Source: Rotaria sordida
Lineage: Eukaryota; Rotifera; Eurotatoria; Philodinida; Philodinidae
Length of the DNA stretch: 64,000 nt
Assembly: GCA_905250125.1 (NCBI GenBank)
Contig: CAJNOL010000531.1
Span: 62,860 to 126,859, forward strand
Direction: 5' to 3'
Shown here one piece after another: positions 13,401-24,843 of the stretch (its first letter is position 1; each line of letters opens with the position of its first letter). A model generated the notes under the pieces. That model was not told where the DNA came from. It saw only the letters and a list, made by a program, of their open reading frames with translations, and did not search any database. The position numbers and the translations under genes are program-made.

Positions 13401-14743
13401 AGTCATGCAATACCACTCAATGATAATAGATTATTTTAAAAGTTGAAAATAGTAGCTACAGTGAATTATTATATACATGTCAAACTATTCTTTTCATAAT
13501 TCAACAGGTTTCTATGTATATTGAATACAACAATAGAAAATAACTTTGTGATTGGTTAATAATCTGACTTTTTTATGACATGATTGTATTTCTTCGTTAG
13601 GTCATTGATTAATTAAATCGTATTTTTTCATAGAAATAATTTTTTTCCTTGATTTTCATTCAATCAAATTCTAATGATCATTGTCGGTAAATATGTTGTT
13701 CTTAGTTTTCTTCGTTTATTATAAGATAATATAGTTTTGGCTTTCCTTGTTAAAATTATATTGCTTTAGATGAGGAAAAAAAAGAAATAGAATCGTAAAA
13801 GAGACTTTTTGTTAAAGGCCAAGCTCGACATCTGTTCCCTTCATCATTCACCACACGCACACACATTTACTCTTTTTTTTCTTTTTATAACAGAACATAA
13901 AAGAAAAGAGAAGAAGCCAAAGAATGAAGTTTTAGTTGTTGCCAGTAGTATTCATTCTATTTCAACATTTCTTGTCGACATTCTCACCTTTCAATCTCGA
14001 TTTTTTTTCCTTTTTTCTAGTTATTTTTAAAATCAGAGAAAGAGAAATAAATTCATGCCATTCGACCAATAGATCTTTCGCTTTTCTAACGACCATGTAT
14101 CGACACCAGCATATAAAATAGTAGAAAACATTTTTCAAAAGAATGAATGAACATCGACAGTTACCACGGCCACCATGCCCATTTTTCTCTTTTGTTTCTC
14201 TCTATCCGTTCTTATTCAAACAACAGGCAACAGCAACCACTGTCGTCACCGTATATAAACATATTTGAATTCTCTTATAGACATACACACGCACATTTTT
14301 TTTTACTTTCTCTCGATTTTTTTTTCTCTCGTCATAGCCTCTTTATACTTGCTGCTTCTTGTTTGCCCAGAGCTTGTGGTGTATGTGTATGTGTAGTGTT
14401 GGCGGAGACGAATATATGTACGATTTTATATTCACACGTCGTTCTGCCACTCATTTAGTTTATATAGCCATATACCTGTCTTTCTCATAAAAATAGTGAA
14501 CTTGGTCCCTATAGAGACATATCTATCGATTAGGTGAGAATGAGAGAGAAAAAAAAAATAAAAGCTATTTTTCATTCGATTTCATCATAGATATTTATAG
14601 GTATTCAGAGAAAAATAACATACATGTTTTTATATATTGCACGCAAGACAAGTTCATTTATTCATTGGTTTAGATTTAAATTCTTTTCTTTTGTAGATTT
14701 TTCTGTAATATTGTATGATAATTTCGATAACATATAAAAACAA
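10427..14743. other. intergenic region with one hairpin, no gene recognised
   Basis: About 4.3 kb of AT-rich sequence. It should hold the missing first exon of the SLC6 gene and, towards 13.8-14.7 kb, the pyrimidine-rich promoter/5' UTR of the dynein light chain gene. An inverted pair at 12993-13011 (TTTATCAAAGTTATCTTTT) and 13207-13225 is the only clear structure. Short ORFs in this stretch have no recognisable features. Confidence 0.5.
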
Positions 14744-15163
14744 ATGGATGATACAAATGAAACAAGTTTTGTTGTTGATGAAGTATCAAATGTAATAAAA
14801 GAATCAATTGAAGCAACAATTGGATCACAATCATATCAACAAGCAAAAATTAATACATGGACATCAAATATTGTTGAAGCTATTCTTAATTCATTAACAA
14901 AATTAAATAAACCATTTAAATATATTGTTTCATGTGTTATTATGCAAAAAAATGGAGCTGGTTTACATACAGCAAGTTCATGCTTTTGGGATAATACAAC
15001 TGATGGTTCATGTACTGTTCGGTAAGAATAAATAAAAAAAATTAATTTTTATATATGTAAATAGAAAAAAGAAATTTCTTGTTTTGTTTTGTTTTTTTTT
15101 TATTTTAGTTGGGAAAACAAATCAATGTATGCTATTGTCTCTGTATTTGGTTTATCGATCTGA
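14744..15163 (+). CDS. DYNLT1: dynein light chain Tctex-type
   Basis: Two exons, 14744-15021 and 15109-15163, joined across an 87 bp GT...AG intron, give a 110-residue protein; family members are about 110-115 aa. Matches to the Tctex-1 family are strong in order and spacing: [15 protein letters not shown] near the N-terminus, [46 protein letters not shown] and the C-terminal [13 protein letters not shown]. The protein is a cargo-binding, dimeric light chain of cytoplasmic (and often axonemal) dynein. The intron falls inside the conserved CTVRWE motif. The gene converges on the CNNM gene, with 320 bp between stop codons. Confidence 0.95.
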
Positions 15164-15483
15164 TTTTCAAATTTTCTTTCGTTTCTTTTCCTTGATCCTA
15201 TCGAATGAACGAATAAATATGTGAATATATAAACAAAACAAAAAAAAAATAATAATAATTTCTTGTGATTTAGTTTTTTTTTCTTTTTTCTTTTTAAATT
15301 TGAAATGAAAGGATATTGAGACAATACACTTAAAACAAAAACAAAAAAAGAAATTAAATTCAAGTATTTTTTTTACAAACTATGCTTAAACAAAATGAAT
15401 ATTCAATGATAATAAAAAAAAAAAGATTTACGAATAAAAGAATTCATCACACGCATATTGTCATAAACATATAAATTCCAATT

Positions 15484-18400
15484 TTATGAAGGTGAACATT
15501 TCGTTGCATTTAACATTGAACGAACACGTCTAGGACGATCCGTAGGATTATTATTATTATTATTTGTTATTCCATTTTGATCAGATGATGAAGCATTCAT
15601 TCTAATGTTTGTGTCTGAACGAGTATGAAATAAAGTAGATGTAGGAGATGTTGTTCGTTGTTGCCATAGATCGTTTTTATCTTCACCTTGATCAATTAAA
15701 TGTTCTTCTTGGCCATGATCATCATCGATCGTCTGAATAAATCAATAAAAATATCATCAATCATAACAACAACAACAAAAAGCATCCTTAGTGTAGTTGT
15801 TATTAAAAGTTATAAATAACCTTGGTTTTTTGTGTGCTAAGATATAAAATCCTTTGATAAATAAAAAAATCCAAGAAATAACCAAAAGATAAAAATAAAT
15901 TTTATGGATTCGAAATTTTCAATGAAAAAAAAGAAAAAAAACTTTTTATTATTCTTATGATAATTTTTACTAAATTAGCTATTAACCTTGAATTATAACT
16001 GGATATACTAAGTTAAATTCCATCATGTCGATTAAATATCTTTAAAATTTATCAAAATTGGAATAAGATATCATATAGAATAACAAAAAAATTTCGTCAA
16101 TTTTTATAGTTACGGAAAATTTTCTAATCGATAAAATAACCTGAAAGATACATTAGATCAATTCTAAATTAACATCAAATACCTTCAATTTCAATAAATC
16201 TAAATCAATAGAAATTAAGACAAGTCTCTAAGATAAATGCATAGGAAGATAGACCATGATCTGATCTTTCATAAACAACAAAAAAATTTTCCAAAGATTT
16301 TTGAAGATTTCTTTTATTCCCTATTCGAAAAACAACCTATTTTTTGGAAAGAAACTGAAAATCTTTTATTTTTGACTTTTGTTTGATGAATATCTCTATC
16401 AAGCGTCATGATATACGACTAAAAATTTTACCATAACCTCTTCACACTAGCCCTAACATATCTTGAAAATTTCATATCATTTGAATGTTCTCGGGATGAG
16501 ATCGATTTTCGAGAGGAGAAGACCTTGAATCACAGACATATAAATACTTTCCAAAAATTCATTTAATACAAATTAATTCGAATTTTTTTGAATAGTATCG
16601 ATTGTCAAAAATAGTTTTAATCTTTCTAACAAAACGAAATTCTTGTATTACTATTGTCCATTTCAAAATATAATGTCCTCCACTGTTTTTTGAATAAGTC
16701 GAGAACATAAGCAGCGAGAGACCTACAGTTTTCACCATTTCGAAAGAGAAGATCGAGGGACATCCTTTTCTCCAATAATGTATAAGCGGAACTAATTATT
16801 TTCGAAAAACATGTAAAAGAAGGCATGAAAATGACCTACCATCTAGATGTAATTTTGATTTAGATAGATGGACTTCAAATCTATAGTTCAAGATACAATG
16901 CAAATTGGTTCTCTTATTACACTCTAACGTTGAGCAAAGTGAATCATGTGTTTACATGGGCAAATAATAATGGATTATTGCTAATGTTTTTATTAAGTTT
17001 TCTCACTTTTTATCATAATAGCTTGACATTTCGATGGAAATGTAGTGAAAAGTGAGGAAACACATTATATCTTGAACTATAGATTTGAAATCCCTCTATC
17101 TAAATCAAAATTTCATCTAGATGGCAGGTCATTTTCATGCCTTCTTTTACATATTTTTCGAAAATAATTAATTCTTCTTATACATTATTGTAGAAAAAGA
17201 CATCCTTCGATCTCCTATTGCAAGTCTCTAGTTGCTTGTGTTCTCGAGTTATTCAAAAAACAGTAGAGGACATTATATTTTGAAATGGACAATAGTTTTT
17301 TTTTAAAGAAAATTTCTTCTTCTGTTGTATTATTTTCTCTAAGATCTCATTTCAAGAGAAAATACAAGCAAAACTAAAAAAATATATGTATGTATTTACA
17401 TTTTCATTTGTATCACCAAACATTTGATTCATATCCATAAATGAATTAGCAATTCCTTCATTTGAACTAGATGAACGATTTGAATTGTTACAATTTTGTC
17501 TATTAGAACGAATTTTCTTATTTGATGCATTACTATGTACATTAACTAGAAGTGGATTACAAACAATAGCTGTTGATGATTGTTGTTGTTGTTCTAATGA
17601 ATCATTTTCATGAATATTTGTTTCTTGTTGTTTATTTAAATTATCATGTTTATCTCTATCTAATGAATGAATATTTTCAAAAACAAATGGTGATGATTGA
17701 TTATTAATATTTGTATTTTCATTTTTTGTTTGTGTTACATGATGTATAATATCTTTTTCATTATGAAATATACGTTGAAAATTTGTTAAATTATTTTTAT
17801 CAATTCGGACATTTGTTACTGATGACTTAAAAACAAAAAAAAAGCTTTTACATAAATAATTTTTTCTTTTTTTCCTGTCATTTACTATTTCATCGAGTGC
17901 ATTTGATAATAAATGTTCAGGTTGCATACGTTTTTGATGTGGATCATTGCTACGTTGTCGTTGTGTTGCTCGAACAGCTGCTAACCAAACAAGACGATGA
18001 ATTTGTAAAACATGTAATTCACTATTAACAATTAAATTATAATCCGCAATAAATATTGAAGAAATTTCATCAATTAAACTTGTTATATTATTTAAGTGTT
18101 TATTTGCTGTACAAATATGATCAAGAAATCGATGAACATCTTTTACAGTTTTATTTTCCGCTTAAAAATAAATCAAATTTTTATTTTTATTTTTTTTTTT
18201 GAAATCTTATTTGTTTTTTTTTTTACCAAGAAGTGCTGATGTTGCAAAAAAACTAAATGAACCAACAGTTGACATTATATGTTCAACACCAGATTCTAAT
18301 GTTGCATTTCCTTGAATAATCAATGTAAATAATTCATAACGAAAATCTTTTTTATATAAATATATAGAATTTGTTGATTGATTTGCTTGTTTTTTAATCA

Positions 18401-20453
18401 TTGCATAAACATTATAATTAAGAAGAATTTTTAATATCTCTTGAGAAATAAAACCTGATGTAAATTGTTGTATATCTAAGTAAATACAATATAGATTCTT
18501 TTCTTTTCTTTTTTGTCAAATAAAAGTCACTTCAAAGATATTAAGCAAACATTTTAAAAATCTAAAGCTACCAATCATACATTCAGCTTACGCATTGTTA
18601 AAAAATATATGTATGAACTATAATTAGAATAGAACACGCTGTTAACATTAGTATATGAATGAGTAATATTATAATTAGTCAATAAAAGCAATAGAATTAT
18701 TCGATGAACTTACTTGTACTTAAAAATTGAAAAACAGCTATTTTTAATTGTGGAGATATTGAAGGACCTGAAATTTGAAGAATTTAAATGATAGAATATA
18801 AAAGAAATTCTAATCAACCTTTAACAGGTCGTTTAGCTAATTCTGTATAATCCATTGTTTTAGCACGTTTACGTCGAATTTTACGGCGATTATCAGCTAA
18901 AATAAAATACATCAAAGATTATTATTTAAATTCTTTTTTTTTTCTTAAAAATAAAAATGAATTTACTGAACATATCTGCTTCTTCTATAATTTCTCTTTG
19001 TAAAATTTCTTCAAAAACATCTTCAAGTGTAATTATACCAACTGTTGTATAAGCTGGATCAGTATGATCTTCTTCAGTACGAACTTCTTGTACAAGAGCA
19101 ATATGCCAATGTGCTTAAATTAAAAACAATAATAAAATTATAACTTATTTTTTTTTATTAAAAGTTAACTTTTTGTTTTTTCTACCTCTAAGAAATTCTT
19201 GCAATAAATTATATAATGAATCAGTTGCTTTTGCATGACCATATGGATCTATTTATCATTTAAAAAATAAAAATAAATATTAATAAATAAAATTTTACAT
19301 ACGACTATGAAATTCAAGAACATGTTTTACTGTTAAATGATACTGTTCTGGTGTAATTAAAGCAAAATCTCTTAATTTAACAATACCAATAACATTTGAT
19401 CTAGAGAAGATATACATATGTAGAATATTTAATTAGACAAAAATAACATATAAAACCTTTCTTTCGAATAAACAGGAATACGTGAAAAACCATGTTTATG
19501 TAAATCAAGTATTAATTCAGTATCGGTTTTACGATCTTTATCAAGCATATAGACATCAGATAATAAAGTCATTACTTCGCTTGTAGTTTTTTTACGTATT
19601 GAAAGTACACCTTAAAAAAATGAAAAAATTATATAAATACTTTTCAATTTTTATAAATTTTGTCATTTGCAAAAACTTTATAAACTCTGTAGGAGTTTTG
19701 ATTTTGAAAAAATTCAATCGAATTTTTTTCATTTATTTTATAATTCTTAATTGAATTCATTTCTTTATGTTAAAAGCTCGAGATCTTCAATAAAGAATTA
19801 GATAGAAGAATTGTGACACATAAAACTAAACCGATAGATTTTGAAATAATTACAATTTTATAAAATATTTAACCAATACTTTCAATGATTAAATTCAAAC
19901 TTAAGTAAATATTTATTTTATAAATAGCAACGATTTCTTCTTTCGTCTTACCTGTAATAACATCAAGTTCAGGTTTTTCAATATCAGCATTAATTTTTGT
20001 AAGCATTCGAGCTATTTGATCACGTGTATAAGAAGCTGTTACTTCTTGACCAAGAATTTTATTAAGAATAAAACCTAATGGATATGATATAATTCCTGTT
20101 ACAATCATCGAAGCCCATGTTATAACATGTGTATGTGCACCAATAACTAATCCATAACGAGAGCATATAGCTTGTGGAATAATTTCACCCAGAAGTACAA
20201 TCATTATTGTTGAACCCATAACAGCAAATAAACCATGAACGAGTGAATCAAGTAAAACTGTTCCTAATGAATTACTTAAAACATTAGCTAAAACAATTGA
20301 ACATAATAAAAAATTGCCACGTTTTCTTAATGGTAAAACACGTTTAGCATAATAACGCATTGAAGGATCATCTGATTCAGCAAGTAAATGTAAATCATTA
20401 ACACTTAATGACATTAAACCCAAATTTAAACCACTAAATTTAATTTGAAAAAA

Positions 20454-20488
<35 letters not shown>

Positions 20489-21053
20489 TTTTTTTTTACC
20501 TAAAAAAACCTGAAAAAACAAATAACATAAGAATTAAACATATTTTTGCTGCAAATGGTATTGTAGCTTTTTCGAATAGAAATGTAAAATATGGTCCTTT
20601 TAATTGTGTTCCATTTTGTAATAGAGTATCATTTAATTTTGTTTCTATTGTTGGTAAAAGACAAAGAAATATAGATGAATGAGCTTTTGATAAATTTTTA
20701 AGATGAACATCAAGTTCAATAATTGATGCTGATGTTAAATGATAAATAGGTGATATAAAATCACTTGATGTACATTCATCTTGTAAAGCTGAAAATACAA
20801 TTGAATGATTTTGAAGATTAAAACCACTTATATAAAGACGAAATTTCTTGTCTGAACTTAGAATCCAACCATGTTTTGGTTGAAATCCAATAAGTTCTTC
20901 TGAATTAGATGAAAAAATAAGAAATTGTGTTATGAAAGGTTTATCATTTGAAGATCGTAAAGAAGCAAAAGGTGTTGTTGTTATATTTGATTTTGATAAT
21001 ACATGAAGAATATTTAAAATGAAAAATAACCAAGAATATATATTATATATCAT
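15484..21053 (-). CDS. CNNM: CNNM-type (cyclin M / ancient conserved domain) metal transport protein
   Basis: Twelve exons can be joined in frame: 21053-20500, 20433-19952, 19610-19457, 19400-19303, 19248-19186, 19113-18967, 18896-18819, 18767-18714, 18475-18227, 18160-17886, 17825-17400, 15732-15484. The order matches CNNM/ACDP proteins. There is an N-terminal signal segment and an extracellular domain. A DUF21 membrane module follows (FSGLNLGLMSLSV, YAKRVLPLRKRGNFLLCSIV, GEIIPQAICSRYGLVIGA). Next is a CBS pair (SRIPVYSKERSNVIGIVKL, YTTVGIITLEDVFEEILQRE), a cNMP-binding-homology region (SIYLYKKDFRYELFTLIIQG), and a long low-complexity tail rich in Asn, Ser and Gln. The family handles Mg2+ efflux or its regulation at the plasma membrane. 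The last intron (15733-17399) is unusually long because it contains a palindromic element. A 60-odd-base intron at 17826-17885 is multiple-of-three and stop-free, so it could be retained. Confidence 0.93.
16650..17296. mobile_element. palindromic element inside the last CNNM intron
   Basis: Outer ends are inverted copies: ACTATTGTCCATTTCAAAAT at 16650 and its reverse complement ending at 17296. The arms stay recognisable for about 240-260 bp, including GAGGACATTATATTTTG, ATCTAGATG, GAAGGCATGAAAATGAC and AACTATAGATTTGAA. A short unique centre lies near 16920-17050. No open frame for a transposase is present. It is probably a MITE or foldback element that expanded this intron to 1.67 kb, whereas the other CNNM introns are mostly 50-90 bp. 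Confidence 0.7.
20454..20486. repeat. (AAT)n microsatellite in CNNM intron 1
   Basis: About eleven AAT/ATA triplets in a row within the first CNNM intron. Confidence 0.85.
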
Positions 21054-21478
21054 CTAAAATAAGTACAAATGATTGACACGATAACAATCAATTTACCTTG
21101 GTTGTTTTTTCTAATCAATCATGCAATTTACATTCATTGATGTAATGTGTCAATCAGTAAATTAATATCAAGGAATAAATGCTGGACGCAATAAAAGATT
21201 CTTGTTGGAGCAATAGAGGGCGCGCTCTTGTATTATAAATTAGCTACATAATAACTTTCTGCGTTAAAGGTTTAAAAAAAAAGAAAAGAAAAACGAAATT
21301 AGAGATTTTCTTTTTTTTCGTGTTCGTATGAAGCCTGTTCGTCATTGAGTAAGCGAGGGAACAGAAGCAGAGAGAGGGGGAAAATTTGTTTACTGACTGA
21401 TTCATACATTTATTCATAACAAAGAACGTAAAGAAAAGCAAATAGATCATTTGAATTATATTTCTATATCAAATAATC
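21054..21478. promoter_or_regulatory. shared divergent promoter with CTCF-like motif
   Basis: A 425 bp region separates the CNNM start codon (minus strand) from the MYCBP-like start codon (plus strand), so both promoters must lie here. It contains a GC-rich word, GCAATAGAGGGCGC at 21210-21223, unusual in this AT-rich context. The word agrees with 12 of 14 positions of the animal CTCF core consensus CCASYAGRKGGCRS. Binding is inference only. Confidence 0.4.
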
Positions 21479-21805
21479 ATGACAACAATACCGCCGAATT
21501 CACCAATAATTGACTCTGTATCAGGTTCATCATCATCATCACCGTCATTATCATTATCAACAGAATTATTTAATCGTTTACAAGCTTTTCAAGTCTATTT
21601 GGAAATGTCAGGTTCAATTGATGCATTAACAGATTGTGTTGCACAACTTAATGTATCATATTCTGTATCATATTTATCACCACTTGAACAATTTAAAGCT
21701 ATACTTCGTTCAAAAATTCCACAAACGATTGAAGCTGATTGTTTACAACAAGAAATTGATGAACTTAAAATGCAAATTGCTCAATTACGTCAAACACAAA
21801 ATTAA
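21479..21805 (+). CDS. MYCBP: c-Myc-binding protein (MYCBP/AMY-1)-like small protein
   Basis: Single-exon ORF of 108 aa, close to the ~103 aa of the family. After a Ser-rich N-terminus of about 30 residues comes FQVYLEMSGSIDALTDCVAQL, which lines up with the family core FxxYLExSGxxDxLTxxLxxL. SPLEQFKAIL corresponds to the DFLKxxL helix. The C-terminal third is a coiled coil (LQQEIDELKMQIAQL). Family members bind Myc or A-kinase anchoring proteins and occur in cilia and mitochondria. Identification is by motif pattern, not alignment. The gene diverges from CNNM. A poly-T run follows shortly after the stop. Confidence 0.7.
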   Translation: MTTIPPNSPIIDSVSGSSSSSPSLSLSTELFNRLQAFQVYLEMSGSIDALTDCVAQLNVSYSVSYLSPLEQFKAILRSKIPQTIEADCLQQEIDELKMQIAQLRQTQN

Positions 21806-24154
21806 TTAGAATCCGTTTTTTTTTTTTTTTTTGATATTGTTATACAATTAGATAAAGCAACAAAATAACAATCAATGAATAGATTAGAAATAAGAAAAAA
21901 AAAAGTTACAGCTAAGAAAATAATCTTTTATGGAAAACAAACCATGAATATAGAGACATACTTTTCATTGTATCATTAATGAAAATTCATTTTCATTTAA
22001 CTCGAACTTTATAATAATTTAATATGAATCTCATATGAATGTTTAAGGTTTGTTTAAATGAATGAGGTATAGTAAACTGTTTTGTTTTTCCTTAATTCAT
22101 TGATCTTTGATAGTATCTTCGACATATAGTTTAATGACTTTTTAAGTAAAAGATACATATTGGTAAAAATTCTTGTTCGTCTTTAAGTACTGATGATTTC
22201 TTTCTAAGGATTTTATTTTCTATAAGAAAAAATCTAACAATGAGTCATAAACTGATAAATATCGATCATGGAAATTTATTTTGAGAAGTACGATCTAAAA
22301 GAAATCTTAAAGTAGAGGGATAGAAAAGTGAACCCCTTATATTCACGACTGTGACAGACATCGTTGGTATACGATCAGAAATGATTTATCAATAACAGTT
22401 TGTTAGAATATATGAACTACTACTGACCTGCTGCATTTCTGGAAGATTAAGTAAAAGAATGTAGAAGAAATATTTCCCAAAATAGATAGAATAAAACAAT
22501 CTCTCTATGATTAACAACAGCAGGCACATTGTGTTTAATATTTTCATCCAGCAGAGTTTCCTCTAACAGTTTTTCCATTTATATATTAAATTTTCAGAGA
22601 TAACATTGATTATAATCTCTAACATTCTAATGTTGGTAATAGAAAGAGATACTGTGGAGATTGAATTTTGCTTCATTTATCTTGGTGATTTGTTATTTTA
22701 TGATTCACTCAGATTTAAAAATAATATGTGAAAATGTACTAACACGTCGAACAGGAGAATATCATCGTAATGAGTATTTTGTCGTTAAATTATATATTTT
22801 CTGTTTGATAAATGTCGCTATAGTATTGAAATAAATTATGATGAGAAAAGTTTGTAACATTAAAAGAAAGTATCGAAAAATATTTCTCTAACAAAATAGA
22901 CAAATTATAGATTCATCATTGACAAGCTATCTTTAGATATGATAAAATTTTAAAGCAACTCACCATGTAACGAGTAGTTTATTTGAAAATGAATAAAACT
23001 TGGAAACTCATCATTAGTGATTTTTTTTTATACAAGACTTTTGAGCTTGATCATCAGAATGAGTTATTTATGCAACAGATGATTTGCCTATATAATCAAC
23101 ATCAAAGGCTGATCCCATCAAGTCCGTTCGAGCAACAGTGTATCTACGATTTTGATAAATCAAGGCTCTTCTACGAAAATGGAAGCAATGACTGTCGAGA
23201 AACGTATTTTGAAGTTTGTTAGAGATATTAAAAGATCATGTTTAGATTTTTTCTGTGTAGTGGAATTGAAAATATTTTCGAAATGAAGAACGGTCACTCT
23301 CGGCACCTCTGATCGAAATCTACCACTGTCTTACCAGTCAAACGTATCAACTACATGGCCACGCGGAGTGAATGAGTGATAGGTGGTACAAAATTTGATA
23401 GAGTTTGTAAGGAACATAAACTATTATGGATTAAATCCTTCAATTATCTAAGTTATTACATCAATTTCAAACTAGGATGGATGAAAATGATGATGATGAC
23501 CATAAAAATGAAAAACCGTCAAAAAATTGTCATCACTAAGAATTATTGTATTGCTAGCACAACGAATCTTGAATTTCGAAGAGCCCTATTCTCAGAGTAC
23601 CTGTTTTTCCTACTTACTTGACTGTTCCCAGGTCCAAAAACCGATGACGGATCCGATTGGATCCGACAATCGGATACTCATACGTTTCCGATAATTTCCG
23701 ATTGTTGAAATCCCCATTTATTCCGACGGTCGAATTCCGATCGGATTTCTATAGGATTCCATCAATCTTTGAATCTGTGGTCGATTTTATTTATTATGAT
23801 AATGTTTGGAATCTAAATTTTACCGTATGTGAGCCGGAAAGTTCTATGAGTTATAGCCACTGAAATTTAGTGTGTTTCATATAGGTTTTGGATTAGGGTG
23901 CAACAGGGCAGTTATTTTTTTCTATTCTATAATGCCTTGATCAAAGAACTTTTAAAACGAGGCTACCCGCTAGAAAGCTTGTTGACCTGATAACAGCAAA
24001 CTGACTGTTTTCAACATGAGCACTCAGGTTTTTGTGAAGTACGAACTAAAAGAAGTACAGAAGTAGTAAGTTCGATTCTATGTTTCTGCCCAATTGACCA
24101 AAATATACACTAAAACAACATGTCATTATACGTTGTGGCACAGATGATTTTGCT
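21806..24154. other. intergenic region with degenerate repeats
   Basis: No gene with convincing support. From about 22.98 to 23.86 kb base composition is more balanced and three 68-81 codon frames occur, but none has a recognisable motif or splice partner. The stretch at 23640-23760 is rich in CCGAT/ATCGG words in both orientations and looks like the end of a decayed repeat. Similar words recur at about 24440-24520. Confidence 0.4.
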
Positions 24155-24307
24155 GTGGAGAGTTCAGCCAATCAGGTGATTTGAGAGTGGAGAGTCCAGC
24201 CAATCAGATGATTTTTGGGGTGAGACCTTCAGTGAATCAGGTGATTTTTGGAGTGAGGAATTTAGCCAATTAGAATTCTCGAGCTAGAACTTCAGCCAAT
24301 CAGGTCC
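24155..24307. repeat. imperfect ~33 bp tandem array
   Basis: About four and a half units built on GTGGAGAGTCCAGCCAATCA followed by GGTGATTTTTGG. The starts at 24155, 24187, 24220, 24253 and 24284 are spaced 31-33 bp apart, with substitutions increasing towards the right. It has no coding potential. Confidence 0.75.
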
Positions 24308-24681
24308 TGGATCCCAAAAACCTTTGGTGAAACGTTAACCTTTGATTTTTGACCTTGCACTCGTCACACATACAACAACTTTCTGACCTAAAAGAACGTG
24401 ATTCGCTGAATTTCCAGCTTAAAAAAATCTGATCAAGGGGGAAAAAGCGGATTTTCGGATTCTTTCAGATTTTTTGGATTTTCGGTTTCTTGGATATACC
24501 GATTTTTCGGGCTGTTTTGAGTTTTTAGCGTTTTCCTCATTATTTTGTTTGATATTAGATTAATTTCAACCTAGTATCACTACTTCTTTTCATGTGAGCT
24601 ATCTCATAGTTTCCTACAGGTACACAGGGGGATGTACCTGAAGCCCCTGAAGGCTTACCCTAGGACTACGTTAATAGGTCG

Positions 24682-24840
24682 TAAGGGCTATCGTATGGGA
24701 GTACCCATCAGGCCGCATGGCATACCCTATAGAGAAATCGATAAGTCCTCATGCCTTATCCTATAGTGGTACCCGTAAGTCCTCATTCCCTATCCTATGG
24801 AGTACCCATAAATCCTCATGGCCTATCCTATAGAGGTACC
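24682..24840. repeat. imperfect ~34 bp tandem array
   Basis: Units follow the pattern GTACCCATAAGTCCTCATGG then CCTATCCTATAGAG, repeated about four to five times with mismatches. The array abuts the left end of the hAT-like element. Confidence 0.7.
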
Positions 24841-24843
24841 AAT

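Noticed and set aside
22983..23863. Three consecutive short plus-strand frames
   Set aside because: No recognisable domain and no plausible splice joins; probably a decayed repeat.
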